Position numbers and translations under genes: made by a program
The notes under the pieces: model-generated
What the model was told of the DNA's origin: nothing
Database searches by the model: none
The model's input: only the letters and a program-made list of their open reading frames with translations
Assembly: GCA_030378035.1 (NCBI GenBank)
Contig: JAUCGI010000012.1
Span: 1 to 63,293, forward strand
DNA length: 63,293 nucleotides
Direction: 5' to 3'
Source of the DNA: Desulfobacterales bacterium HSG2
GTDB lineage: Bacteria > Desulfobacterota > Desulfobacteria > Desulfobacterales > 4be13
Shown: in pieces, positions 35,786 through 45,268 of the stretch
How positions within the stretch are numbered: the first letter of the stretch is position 1
Layout: the number at the start of each line of letters is the position of its first letter

Positions 35786-36264
35786 TACAGTTTCCAGTTT
35801 TCAAAAGAATAAACCTCTAAAACACTCTTTGCCTTATTTTGCGCCCATGATTCCAAGCCCATTTTCTTTATCAGGCATAAATTGAAAACTTTGGTGTTAT
35901 GCCATAATTTGGCCATGTCAGCGTATGGATGAAGGCGGTCGCATGGAAATTCGGAGCAGTCACAGCAGAATTCGACGCCCTTTTCTTCAGCGCAGGGATA
36001 AAGCGTGCATGATACAGGAAGATGAGCGCATTTTCCGCCTTCATTCCGGCATCCTTTGCAAAGTGCCTGTTCAAAAGGAATGCCAAATGCTTCTGAGAGC
36101 ATGGTCTGCAATTCCCCGCTCTCGCCTGCCAGATGCAGATAGCACTCAAAACAGGGTAATCCGCAGGGTGCTGTCATTTGATTATAATCGATTGGTGCAT
36201 CCTTTTGTGAATCCCGGATATCCTGTGCAATTTTTTTCATTACAGACATTTTATCATTATCCAT
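35785..36264 (-). CDS. DUF3795-like cysteine-rich protein
   Basis: The 159-residue protein has a cysteine pattern like DUF3795 domains: CGLPCFECYL, CKGCR, and C-x3-LYPC with CCDCSEFPCDRL. Such clusters probably bind zinc or an iron-sulfur centre. The function is unknown. There is a possible second start at MSVMKK four codons in. The gene is monocistronic, with hairpins at both ends. Confidence 0.7.
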   Translation of the reverse strand: MDNDKMSVMKKIAQDIRDSQKDAPIDYNQMTAPCGLPCFECYLHLAGESGELQTMLSEAFGIPFEQALCKGCRNEGGKCAHLPVSCTLYPCAEEKGVEFCCDCSEFPCDRLHPYADMAKLWHNTKVFNLCLIKKMGLESWAQNKAKSVLEVYSFENWKL

Positions 36265-36423
36265 AATATACTTTCCTTATTGTGAGACAGGCTTTGAAAA
36301 ATGTTTGTCGGCTCGGACAATTTTTTAGCCTGAATTATTTATAAACTATCAGCAGAGCAGTCTGTTTTTATCAGAAAAAAATGGGTTTATACATCAAATT
36401 TATCTGACTGTCAAGAAGAAAAC

Positions 36424-36495
36424 TACCCGACCAAATAAATTATGAGGGTTGCTTTTATATATAAGCGCACCCGTCAAAACTTATTTGGTCGGGTA
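36424..36495. mobile_element. Small MITE-like element with 15-bp terminal inverted repeats
   Basis: TACCCGACCAAATAA at 36424 and its exact complement ending at 36495 bound a 72-bp unit. A direct repeat ACTAC... at either side is weak. The neighbouring 36500-36620 holds two copies of CTACAGGGATTGCA. The rest of 36265-36760 shows no gene. Confidence 0.5.
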
Positions 36496-36793
36496 CTACA
36501 GGGATTGCACATAAGAAAGGATTTTTTTCCACATCGGGGTTTGCTTTTGCCGGAATGGTTTTGGAATGTCGGGCAGTTCTTTTAAAACTACAGGGATTGC
36601 ATTTTTTGGGAATGTCGGTGTTTTCACTCCGGAATTCTGATAAATTTTGAACTTGACAGGCTTTTGTACACATGGTAGCATGATAAAATTGTTTGTTTAA
36701 CCTGACAGTTTTGAGGAAGTTCGTAGTTCCGCCTTCAGGCGGTCTAAAGACGGAGCTATGAACTTAAAAGTGCAAACTCATAAATGAAGGATG

Positions 36794-36931
36794 CCGAAAA
36801 TGGCATCCTTCTAAGAAGCTGAAAGTGGTTTACACTTTTTCCGACTTACGGAACGGCTTTGCAGGCCGCTTGGAACAGGTTGCAAAATTGCTCCACGGTA
36901 AAGTGTAAACTGATAAATGAAAGGTGCCTAC
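36794..36931. mobile_element. MITE-like element, family 1, copy C (with adjoining half copy)
   Basis: GGCATCCTTC at the left and GAAAGGTGCC at the right enclose inner repeats TTTACACTTTTT and AAAGTGTAAACTG. Immediately to the left (36763-36793) lies the right half of another copy (AAAAGTGCAAACTCATAAATGAAGGATGCC in pieces). The interior differs from copies A and B. Confidence 0.6.
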
Positions 36932-36937
36932 ATGTGG

Positions 36938-37390
36938 GACAATTTTGCGAATTGTCCGAATCGACAAACAATTTGGGAAATTGTTTTACATGTGGGACAA
37001 TTTTGTAAATTGTCCGAATCGACAAACAAACAATTTGGAAAATTGTTTTACATGTGGGACAATTTTGTAAATTGTCCGAATCGACAAACAAACAATTTGG
37101 AAAATTGTTTTACATCCGACAAACAAACAATTTGGAAAATTGTTTTACATCCGACAAACAATTTGGAAAATTGTTTTACATCCGACAAACAAACAATTTG
37201 GAAAATTGTTTTACATCCGACAAACAAACAATTTGGAAAATTGTTTTACATCCAAACAAACAATTTGGAAAATTGTTTTACATCCGACAAACAAACAATT
37301 TGGAAAATTGTTTTACATCCGACAAACAAACAATTTGGAAAATTGTTTTACATGTGGGACAATTTTGCAAATTGTCCGAATCGACAAACA
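36938..37390. repeat. Tandem array of about ten CAATTTGGAAAATTG palindromes
   Basis: Ten copies of a core palindrome (CAATTTGGAAAATTG) followed by TTTTACATCCGACAAA sit at a 35-bp step. The outer copies have a 63-bp step because they carry a second palindrome (GGGACAATTTTGTAAATTGTCC in two pieces) and GAATCGACAAA. The linkers are constant, so this is not a CRISPR. 37391-37575 holds no gene. Confidence 0.9.
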
Positions 37391-37575
37391 ATGACAGAAA
37401 AATATTAAAATGTTTGACAGAATCAGAATTGCATTGTATAATACACATATACACATACATAATTTTTGATTTCATGCTGATGTCTCCTGATGAAAGTTTG
37501 TTTCCCAACACTCTTTGGAAAAATCAGGGTTGGAAATCGGGATTGGGGTCGGACCCGATGATTGTTGGGCATATT

Positions 37576-40500
37576 TCATTTTTTGCAACTCTCAAGCGTC
37601 ACTTTTGGATCACACCCTGTCGAATTTGGCAATCCTGTAGGAGCGTGGAAGAAAGTCGGCACTTTAATTTCCAACCCCTCAGCATGAATCCGACGGACAG
37701 GATTATTTGATGCATATCCATACCGATTGCCGCCAAAAGCATCCGGCATCAGATACCGCCCCGTCTGCGGATCATAATACCTGAAGCGGTCGTAATGCAG
37801 TCCTGTCTCCGCATCAAAATACTGCCCCGGAAAGCGGAAGTGGTTTGTGATGGTTTCTGTAATGGCCCGGGCTTCTCCGAAGGGGTGGTATGCGGCTTCC
37901 CATACCACTTCGCCGGATGCGTTGATGATTTTGTGCGGCGTTCCGATATGGTCATTGAGGAAATAATATATCCCGGTCTGATCGCCGTAAATCTTCATCG
38001 AGACCCGTTCTCCGTTCAGATAAATAACATCCCGGAGCGGTGTGCCGTTCTCATCTGTCTCGGCGATCAGATTGCCGTTGGAATCATAATGGAAAAGGAC
38101 GGTTTTCCCCGAAGCAACCTTTTTCACCCGCCTGCCGCGGCCGTCGTAAGAATACGCTCCCAGAGTAACGTCGTTCTGAGAGACCTTAACGAGTCGGTTG
38201 TTCTGATCATATTCAAAGGAGCGGATTCCGTCGGAGATGAGATTCCCGTGTCCGTCATAAGACTGCTGCCTGCCGGCGACGCGAATCAGACGGTTTCCCT
38301 CATGCTCATACCCGGTTGTCCTTTTGATAAATCTCGGTATCATCGCGCCGCTGACGGAGGCCACATTTCCCCGGGCATCACGGGTATATTGATAATCCAT
38401 TACAGTTCCCGATACAGTGCCGGTCATCAGGTATCTCTCATCATACTTCCTGGCAGTCGTCAGAATATTGTCGCCGAATGTCATATTGGTCACCGGTCCG
38501 AAGGGGAGATACGAAACCGATGTTATCAGGGGCTCACCATCCCCGGATATGGCGGTCACCTTTCCGTTATCATCGCTCTGGTACATCACCGCCAGCCCAC
38601 TCGGATAAGTCATGCCTCCGAGTTCGCCAGTTGCCGGGTCGTAACCATACGCCGTGATGTATGTTTTCCCTTCCGTGATCCGTGTCTCCTGCGTCAGTTG
38701 CCCCAGGGCATTGTATGTGTATGTGGTCTGCCCCGCGGGATCGGTCACGGAAGTAAGCCTGCCCTTACCGTTCTCACCTTCGTCATATCCGTAAGTGATA
38801 TTCTGAGAGGAATCCGGGAACTGAACATCCGTCAGGCGGTTAAGCGCATCATACTGATATGTTACGGTAATATTGTTGCCGTCCGTCTGTGAAACAACAT
38901 TATCCGCGGGATCGTATCCGTAAAGCACAAGACCGCTGTCCGGAGAATTCACGGAAATTGCCCGGCCCAAGTCATCATAAGCAGAGGCGGTGGTATTGCT
39001 TTCGGCGTCTGTCATGCTTATCCGGTTATCATGGCTGTCATAGCCGAAGCCGGTAATGACATTGGCCGGTTTCGCTAAAACGCTTACCCGTCGGTTTAAA
39101 GCGTCATACCCGTAATGCGTTGTCACTTCTCCGCCGGCGTCTGTGGTCTGAGTCAGATTGCCGTTATCGTCATAATCGGCATCTTCGGAAAAACCGCCCG
39201 GGTATGTGATCTTGTTCGGACGGTTGAAATCATCGAATCCGAAATCCGCATATTTCTTCAAAACGCCGCTCTCGTCATGAATCTCTTCACGGGTCCGGTT
39301 TCCCTCGCTGTCATAAATGTATTTCATATCATTTCCGAGGTTGTCCTCTGCTTTTTCAAGGAGATATGCATCTGTGTAGCCGTAAGTTGTCTTTCCTCCT
39401 CCGGGCAGATTCTCTGTCGTGAGATTCCCTGCGTCATCGTATTCGAATGCGGTGGTGTAGCCGGCTGTGGTTCTTGAACTCAGCCTGCCTGAAGGCGTGT
39501 AAGCAAAAGTTGTCTCCACATTGTTCGCGTCCGTGATCTTCTCAGGTTTTCCCCAGGCATTATAATCACTGAAGAGCGTTGTATGACCGAGCGGGTCGGT
39601 GATCTTTTTCAGCATCCCTCTGTTATTCCCATGGGACGACTCATTCGGATAATACTCAAAAGCGGCAGCGTCGTTCACATCTGTCCGGGGGCCGTCCGTG
39701 CCCTTTATCTGACCGGAATCATAATACGTCAGTGTCGTTGTTCTGCTGACAGAATCGGTGCCTGAATAACCGGTCTCTTTTATTTCTTCCAAATTGCCGG
39801 CGTCATCGTAAGAGAAAGAAGCAACTGTTTTCTCTCCCGGATTTGATACGCTCTCTCTGGTGACAGAGGCGACTTGGCTGAAATCGGGATGATATGTATA
39901 AGTCGTCGTCCGCTCCTCCGATGTCTCTGCTGCTTCCGTCTTTGTGAGCATGTTTCCCAGGTCGTCATAAGTATGGATTGTGACATTCCCCATGGCATCG
40001 GTTGCCTTCTCAATCTGCAATCTGCTGGTGAGATCGTATTCGGTCCCCGGGCTGCCCGGACAACTGCCGCACGGCCCGGCGCACGATTCGATCCGGCCGA
40101 TGCCGTGTGATCCCTGAATCTCACAGACAGATGTTCTTCCGAGGGAATCGGTTATTTTGCGGACAAATTCGTCTTCATACACAACGCTGAACCGACGGAT
40201 TCCGCCCATACTTTCGGATGTGACCGCCCTGTCCTGATCGTCGTATCCGAATTCGGCGGATATCTCTTTTTCATTATTGATTTCAACAATTTGAGTCAGA
40301 TTATGGGGATCATGGGAATCCTCATACCGGTAAGTTCTTCCGGTCTGATCCGGTCGGGTAACGCCGGTCAGATTTCCCTGGTCGCCGTATGTGTAGATAA
40401 ACGCTCCCACCGGGGTCGTCAGCGTTTGCACACGCCCCTCTGAATTATAAGCGAAGTCAAAACGGCATCCGTAGTTATCCTCGACGTAACTCAGTTTTCC

Positions 40501-41655
40501 GTCAGCATAACCGAGAGTTTCTGTATTACCGTTCCGCTCGGTAATCCGAACCAACTTCCCTTCGCTGTCAAATTCAAGCGTCTTGTCGTTCGGCTCGGTC
40601 AGGTGCCAGCCGTCAGTGACAGGCTCGATCACGCGTGCCCGGCCGGTCTCCGAGATGTATTTTCCTGAACCGTCATCAATAAAATGGACCTCGGCACCGT
40701 CCGCCTGGCGAAGAATCATCCGGTTATCACCGACGGTAACAGACTCGGAAAAGGTTCCTGTCCAACCGTACCCGAAAGGAGAGTCACTCTCACGCTGGCT
40801 GTTATAGTCTCTTGCGAAAGTCATGGGGAGACCGGGACTTGAAAGCAGCAGATCGGTTTCTCTCTGGTACTTGTTGCCTGTGGCAAGGTTTATGGAATCG
40901 CCTGTCAGGGGGACGGATTCATCGTCCTCGTCTCCGCGGCCCAGGTTCTTTCCCGGGACAAGTCCGCGTCCGTCACTGCTAACAGCCACCTTCATCAGGA
41001 TGTCGGTGAGCTTGGCTCTGTGGTCGTTACTCTCGGAATCACTTCTGAGCACATCATCAAATAATTCCACGGCAAACCATGATTTCCCGGGGTCACTAAT
41101 ATGGGCTTGGAGGTCATCCGTAAGAGAATTACCGTTGCCACGTCTGTGTTCATCCCAGTTCGGCTCAAAAAAGCCGGTTTCCGGGGTCCATACATCGACA
41201 TTAATCGTCCACTCAAAACCGCCGGAATAGAGATTCTCTCCCTTTTCATGCTCTGCTGACAAATCTATTGAGCCAGCGGTGCGAGGCTGAATCGAGCTAT
41301 ACTGCCAGGAGTCGGCTTCATTGCCGAAGGTCCACTTATTGTAAACCCGGAACCCTGCTCCGCTGACCACCGCGCCCTCCAATGCGGAAATATCGAATTC
41401 TGCCCAGACCCGGTAGCGATAGATTGTGTATGACTCTGTCCACATATCATATACCCTGCTCCAGCCGATCCGTGCAAAGTCGGTCGAAATTCTCTCAATC
41501 GCGGTCGTCCCCTCATGCTCGCTCATTTCCAGCTCCACCAGATAATTGCATGGCAGAATAAAAGAGACTTCCGCCAGGCTCAACGCCGATGTGGCGACCA
41601 GTAGCAATAATGTCAGTGCAAACCGTTTTATGCAGCAATTTATTTTTCTCATCAT
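37576..41655 (-). CDS. Secreted Rhs/YD-repeat protein
   Basis: The 1359-residue protein has a signal peptide (RFALTLLLLVATSALSLAE). Then comes a beta-sandwich region (about 30-230; RVWAEFDISALEGAVVSGAGFRVYN, like DNRLRE/CBM-type modules), a DUF6531-like segment (GDSINLATGNKYQRETDLLL), about 40 YD repeats (for example YTYDALNRL patterns), and the Rhs core end (GLHYDRFRYYDPQTGRYLMPD). After the core only about 45 residues remain, so no toxin domain is recognised, and no immunity gene lies downstream. It may be a surface or secreted filament-like protein, or an Rhs whose toxin tip is lost. Confidence 0.9.
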   Translation of the reverse strand: MMRKINCCIKRFALTLLLLVATSALSLAEVSFILPCNYLVELEMSEHEGTTAIERISTDFARIGWSRVYDMWTESYTIYRYRVWAEFDISALEGAVVSGAGFRVYNKWTFGNEADSWQYSSIQPRTAGSIDLSAEHEKGENLYSGGFEWTINVDVWTPETGFFEPNWDEHRRGNGNSLTDDLQAHISDPGKSWFAVELFDDVLRSDSESNDHRAKLTDILMKVAVSSDGRGLVPGKNLGRGDEDDESVPLTGDSINLATGNKYQRETDLLLSSPGLPMTFARDYNSQRESDSPFGYGWTGTFSESVTVGDNRMILRQADGAEVHFIDDGSGKYISETGRARVIEPVTDGWHLTEPNDKTLEFDSEGKLVRITERNGNTETLGYADGKLSYVEDNYGCRFDFAYNSEGRVQTLTTPVGAFIYTYGDQGNLTGVTRPDQTGRTYRYEDSHDPHNLTQIVEINNEKEISAEFGYDDQDRAVTSESMGGIRRFSVVYEDEFVRKITDSLGRTSVCEIQGSHGIGRIESCAGPCGSCPGSPGTEYDLTSRLQIEKATDAMGNVTIHTYDDLGNMLTKTEAAETSEERTTTYTYHPDFSQVASVTRESVSNPGEKTVASFSYDDAGNLEEIKETGYSGTDSVSRTTTLTYYDSGQIKGTDGPRTDVNDAAAFEYYPNESSHGNNRGMLKKITDPLGHTTLFSDYNAWGKPEKITDANNVETTFAYTPSGRLSSRTTAGYTTAFEYDDAGNLTTENLPGGGKTTYGYTDAYLLEKAEDNLGNDMKYIYDSEGNRTREEIHDESGVLKKYADFGFDDFNRPNKITYPGGFSEDADYDDNGNLTQTTDAGGEVTTHYGYDALNRRVSVLAKPANVITGFGYDSHDNRISMTDAESNTTASAYDDLGRAISVNSPDSGLVLYGYDPADNVVSQTDGNNITVTYQYDALNRLTDVQFPDSSQNITYGYDEGENGKGRLTSVTDPAGQTTYTYNALGQLTQETRITEGKTYITAYGYDPATGELGGMTYPSGLAVMYQSDDNGKVTAISGDGEPLITSVSYLPFGPVTNMTFGDNILTTARKYDERYLMTGTVSGTVMDYQYTRDARGNVASVSGAMIPRFIKRTTGYEHEGNRLIRVAGRQQSYDGHGNLISDGIRSFEYDQNNRLVKVSQNDVTLGAYSYDGRGRRVKKVASGKTVLFHYDSNGNLIAETDENGTPLRDVIYLNGERVSMKIYGDQTGIYYFLNDHIGTPHKIINASGEVVWEAAYHPFGEARAITETITNHFRFPGQYFDAETGLHYDRFRYYDPQTGRYLMPDAFGGNRYGYASNNPVRRIHAEGLEIKVPTFFHAPTGLPNSTGCDPKVTLESCKK

Positions 41656-41703
41656 CGTTTTATCCTTCTTAATTTTGGCTGATTATAATCAGGAATTTTG
41701 GTA

Positions 41704-42693
41704 TCAGAACCTGTAAAATGCTCCGGGATTCAACTCCGATTCTCCCCCGAATCCCTGTTCCACAAAAAATGCCCGAATTTCAGAACACAAGTCGCATTTA
41801 TTGATATATCCCTCCCTTGCCGGCGCGTATCCGAAATTCTCCTGTGCAAGCGCGAGAATTCCCTTTATTCCTGAATGAAAGAGGGTGGTGAGAACAGGAT
41901 ATTCTTTTTCGGAGAGGGGTTTTCCCAAATCATCAATGGAAATGGAAAGCCCCGAACAGAGTCCGGGAATATAATTCCCGAAGAGATCAATATGAAAATG
42001 GCTCGTGTCAGAAAGCTCCTGAGCGCATCCTCCCCGATTTTCTGCGAGAATCTGCCTCGGGGATTTGTTGGGAAGGATCGTCCGAAAGGTGTCTAATGCA
42101 CGTCCTCCGGTATGAATCCAGTATCTCTTCAGAATTTGCAGGAGATAATTTTCCCCGAATTTTTCCTCATAGTCTTTCAGAGGATGGGCGGTGTCAGGAT
42201 CAAATGCTGACAGGTCGGGGATAAAGTCGGCGACCCAGGGGAATATGCTGATCCCTGTCCGCTCACAGGCTTCCATCACCCCGCTGATTTTGGAAAACGG
42301 GACAAACTCATTGTGAAAGGGGCTGATGGAGACTAGAAAGGTCTGTAGCCCCTTCTCCCGCAAATCGGACAAAACAGACTGGGCGGACGCCATATCCCGA
42401 AACCAGGATGAATTGGTCTCCACATACGCAGCATGAACCCCGGCGCGGGCAGCCGCGTCAAGAATCTGTCCCAGTTCATCGGGTCTGAGCATGGGTTCTC
42501 CCCCGCCGATGTGAACAGACCGGCATCCCAGCTTCCGGATAAGCCTGAGACTCTTTTCCCCGGTTTCAGGGTTCATATATTTTTTAGGCCAGCGCGGGCC
42601 GCACCTGTAAAGGCAGTGTCTGCATCGGGATGTGCAGAAATAATTGGTAATCAGGCCGCCTGAGATCAGTCGTCTGATGTTGAATTCAGCCAT
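41704..42693 (-). CDS. Radical SAM protein
   Basis: The 329-residue protein has the radical SAM cluster motif C20-x3-C24-x2-C27 (CTSRCRHC) and a GGGEP SAM-binding motif near residue 58. There are further cysteines near the C-terminus (CDLCSEIR, NKCDLC), possibly for an auxiliary cluster or zinc. The substrate is unknown. It follows the Rhs gene's 5' side in the same direction, 48 bases apart, and might act on a peptide or protein encoded nearby, but this is only an inference. Confidence 0.85.
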   Translation of the reverse strand: MAEFNIRRLISGGLITNYFCTSRCRHCLYRCGPRWPKKYMNPETGEKSLRLIRKLGCRSVHIGGGEPMLRPDELGQILDAAARAGVHAAYVETNSSWFRDMASAQSVLSDLREKGLQTFLVSISPFHNEFVPFSKISGVMEACERTGISIFPWVADFIPDLSAFDPDTAHPLKDYEEKFGENYLLQILKRYWIHTGGRALDTFRTILPNKSPRQILAENRGGCAQELSDTSHFHIDLFGNYIPGLCSGLSISIDDLGKPLSEKEYPVLTTLFHSGIKGILALAQENFGYAPAREGYINKCDLCSEIRAFFVEQGFGGESELNPGAFYRF

Positions 42694-42721
42694 TATCGTT
42701 CCTCATTTAAATAAATAAACT

Positions 42722-42890
42722 TGATTCTAACGCTTTTTGTGGTCCCGGGAAAAATGACAACGGATCGGAGGATGAAACGGATTTTCCCGGCCCGGCACAG
42801 GCCGGAAATACGACAGCGGACCGGGGATGATATCCGTTTCATCCTCTGATCCGTTGTCATTTCCGGGGACCACAAAAAGCGTTAGAATCA
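42722..42890. mobile_element. MITE-like element with about 62-bp terminal inverted repeats
   Basis: The arms (TGATTCTAACGCTTTTTGTGG... and its complement ending GCGTTAGAATCA) match over about 62 bp with few differences. The interior holds CCGGCCCGGCACAGGCCGG. The same arm sequence forms the constant piece of the tandem array at 28.7-29.5 kb. The rest of 42891-42948 is a degenerate AAGTTTA run. Confidence 0.8.
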
Positions 42891-42948
42891 GGAATGTTCA
42901 CATTCAAGTTTAGGTTTAAGTTTAGTTCAAGTTCACGTTTACGGGTAA

Positions 42949-43998
42949 TCAGCCAAATCCTTCTCCGAAATCGACGCGCACTGAGGTTCTACGCTGCTGT
43001 TCATTGAGAAATTCCTCACTCAGCAATGCCAGGCCGCTCACGAGAGCAAAGGATACTGATCCCATCATCGCTGCGGGAGGGGCGGCATCAACAGGCATTC
43101 TGTAACCATGTGAGATGTTTTCATCTGCTGCTTTTCTGGAGCATAAGATTTCCCCATAAACGCTAACGCCCTTTGGCAGCCACATCGGTATCCTGAGACG
43201 CTTCACATCCCGGGGAAACAGCCCCAGGTCCTGAACATTTTTCTCTCTGAGATTCCATGATTTGTCAGTGAGGATTCTCTTTTTCATACGAAGCCCTTTT
43301 TCGGAAGCGTCATGTATCAGCATCACCGGAATGTCCGGATGCTGTGAAAGAAATTGCTGACAGGCTTTGAACGCATGTTCGGGATATTTGTGCCTGCTGA
43401 CCACCAGCGTCTTGTTCTCAAGATGAAAGCGGTTCAGAATCAGCATATCCGCAATATCATCCCGCTCCACAATCAGAATCCGATCCGGGGCATATTGAAA
43501 AAACTCCTCAAAAGCTTCGGGACTCGGCTCTTGGAACATCCGGCTTTCCACAAGGTGGTCTGTGGAGTGAACATCCCGATAGGTCGATATTGTTCGGGAC
43601 ACAGATGAACAAAGAATCGTAACCGGGCCTCTGGCATTCCGGACGATTCCCAATATTCCCATAATGGCATACAGAACGAGAACTCCCCATGAAAAAGAGG
43701 GGCTGAAGGTGTGCAGAACGGAAAATCCGAATAAGCCGATGAAAACAACAAAAAAAATCAGACATCCGGTTTTATCTTCCCGCTGCTTTTTTTTTATTAT
43801 CCGATAGATTTGTGCAAAGAGCTGGTTATATGTGAAATAATACCGACCATCTCTCGAAGCCCGATCTACGGCGTTTTTAAAAGCCATGTCTGAAATGTGG
43901 GGTGGTTCTTTCGGATTCAGGGCAAATTGATATTCGCATTCACGGCATATCATGCCTTCCTTATATCTCTGATTATTCATACATATGGGGCATTTCAT
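42949..43998 (-). CDS. Zinc-ribbon membrane protein with Toprim-like region, paralogue 1
   Basis: The 349-residue protein is one I do not recognise as a named family. It has an N-terminal zinc ribbon (Cys3, Cys6, Cys18, Cys21 in CPIC-x11-CREC), a conserved FALNPKxPxHIxDMAFKNAxDR stretch, and two membrane segments (about 78-98 and 105-122). A soluble domain follows with ILIVERDDIADMLILNRF, KTLVVSRHKYPEHAF and IPVMLIHDASEKGLRM, which resembles a degenerate Toprim fold (glutamate after a first strand, DxS in place of DxD). The C-terminus is a hydrophobic helix ending in a Gly/Phe tail (GEGFG). It is the most divergent of three tandem copies. Confidence 0.75.
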   Translation of the reverse strand: MKCPICMNNQRYKEGMICRECEYQFALNPKEPPHISDMAFKNAVDRASRDGRYYFTYNQLFAQIYRIIKKKQREDKTGCLIFFVVFIGLFGFSVLHTFSPSFSWGVLVLYAIMGILGIVRNARGPVTILCSSVSRTISTYRDVHSTDHLVESRMFQEPSPEAFEEFFQYAPDRILIVERDDIADMLILNRFHLENKTLVVSRHKYPEHAFKACQQFLSQHPDIPVMLIHDASEKGLRMKKRILTDKSWNLREKNVQDLGLFPRDVKRLRIPMWLPKGVSVYGEILCSRKAADENISHGYRMPVDAAPPAAMMGSVSFALVSGLALLSEEFLNEQQRRTSVRVDFGEGFG

Positions 43999-44030
43999 AG
44001 TTTTTTCTCCTTTACCTTTTTCAACTCATT

Positions 44031-45095
44031 TTAACCGAACCCTCCTCCGAAAAAGCTGCCTGATGATGCGTCACGCTGCTGTTCGGCGAGAAGCTCCTCA
44101 CTCAGCAGTGCCAGACCGCTCGCCGCGGCAAGAGAGACCGCTCCCATCATGGCTCTTGGAGAGGCGATGTCAACAGGCATTCTGTAGCCTTGTGAGATAT
44201 TTTCATCCGCTGTTTTTCTGGCGCATAGGATTTTCCTATGGACGCTGGCGGCCCTTGGCAGCCACATCGGTCTCCTGAGGCGATCCGCATCCCGGGGAAA
44301 CAGCCCCAGGTCCCGAACATTTTTCCCTCTGAGATTCCAGAATTTGTCACTGAGCAGTCTCTTTTTCATACGAAGTCCTTTTTCGGAAGCGTCATGTATC
44401 AGCATCACCGGGATATCTGGATGCTGTGAAAGAAATTGCTGACAGGCTCTGAACGCATGTTCGGGATATTTATGCCCGCTGACCACCAGCGTTTTGTTCT
44501 CAAGATGAAAGCGGTTCAGAATCAGCATATCCGCGATATCAATATGCTCCACAATCAGAATCCGATCCGGAGCATATTGAAAAATCTCCTCATCAAAAGA
44601 TTCAGAACTCGGCTTTCGGAATGCCCGGCCTTCCACAAGGCGGTCTGTGGGATGAAGCTTCCGATAGGTTGAGATCGTTTCGGACACAGATGAATAAGGG
44701 ACTTTAAGCGGATGTCTGGCAAACCAGACAAGTCCCGAAATTCCCAAAACGGCATACAGAACGAAAAGCCCCCTTGCAAAAGGGGCCTCGGAGATTTGTA
44801 GAACGGCAATTACAAAGCCTCCGGGAAATAAAAAATAAAGAAGAAAAATCAAACACCCGATTTGATATCCATGTAGTTTCCGTTTTTTCTTTATCACCCG
44901 ATAAATCTGGGCAAAGAGCTGGATATATGTGAAATGATACTGACCGTTTCCTGAAACCCGATCTATGACGTTTTTAAGAGCCATATCTGTGATGTAGGGT
45001 GTTTTTTTCGGATTCAGGGCAAAGTGATATCCGCATGAACGGCATATCATGCCGTCCATATATCTCTGATTATTCATACATTGAGGGCATTTCAT
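44031..45095 (-). CDS. Zinc-ribbon membrane protein with Toprim-like region, paralogue 2
   Basis: The 354-residue protein has the same layout as its neighbours: CPQC-x11-CRSC ribbon, FALNPKKTPYITDMALKN, two membrane segments (GCLIFLLYFLFPGGFVIAVL; ARGLFVLYAVLGISGLVWF), the ILIVEHIDIADMLILNRF / LIHDASEKGLRM region, and the Gly-rich tail SFFGGGFG. Its last 55-60 codons are nearly identical in DNA to those of paralogue 3, whereas its middle is closer to paralogue 1. An AAGGAGAAGAAGCC ribosome site precedes the ATG. Confidence 0.75.
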   Translation of the reverse strand: MKCPQCMNNQRYMDGMICRSCGYHFALNPKKTPYITDMALKNVIDRVSGNGQYHFTYIQLFAQIYRVIKKKRKLHGYQIGCLIFLLYFLFPGGFVIAVLQISEAPFARGLFVLYAVLGISGLVWFARHPLKVPYSSVSETISTYRKLHPTDRLVEGRAFRKPSSESFDEEIFQYAPDRILIVEHIDIADMLILNRFHLENKTLVVSGHKYPEHAFRACQQFLSQHPDIPVMLIHDASEKGLRMKKRLLSDKFWNLRGKNVRDLGLFPRDADRLRRPMWLPRAASVHRKILCARKTADENISQGYRMPVDIASPRAMMGAVSLAAASGLALLSEELLAEQQRDASSGSFFGGGFG

Positions 45096-45126
45096 GGCTT
45101 CTTCTCCTTCTTAACTATCTGTCATT

Positions 45127-45212
45127 CCTGCACCGCCTGTCATTCCCGCGAAAGCAGGAATCCATTCTCATTCGTCGGATTCCCGCTTTCGCGGGAATGA
45201 CAGGCTGGCAGC
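45127..45212. repeat. REP-like inverted repeat between paralogues 2 and 3
   Basis: GTCATTCCCGCGAAAGC is followed by its complement GCTTTCGCGGGAATGAC around an ATTCTCATTCGTC loop. It is a widespread bacterial REP/BIME-like hairpin type. A related GTCATTCCTGC...GGGGAATGAC hairpin lies at 12453-12537. Confidence 0.7.
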
Positions 45213-45268
45213 TTATCATGCGATGAGAATTTCATCAGAATTCCTCTGCAAACTCAGCCAGGATCGCT

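Noticed and set aside
36938..37390. Possible CRISPR array
   Set aside because: Repeats are regular but the intervening sequence is constant, not unique spacers, and no cas gene is in the window.
37795..38892. 365-codon open frame on the plus strand within the Rhs gene
   Set aside because: It is an antisense shadow of the YD-repeat region, where codon use leaves the opposite strand open.
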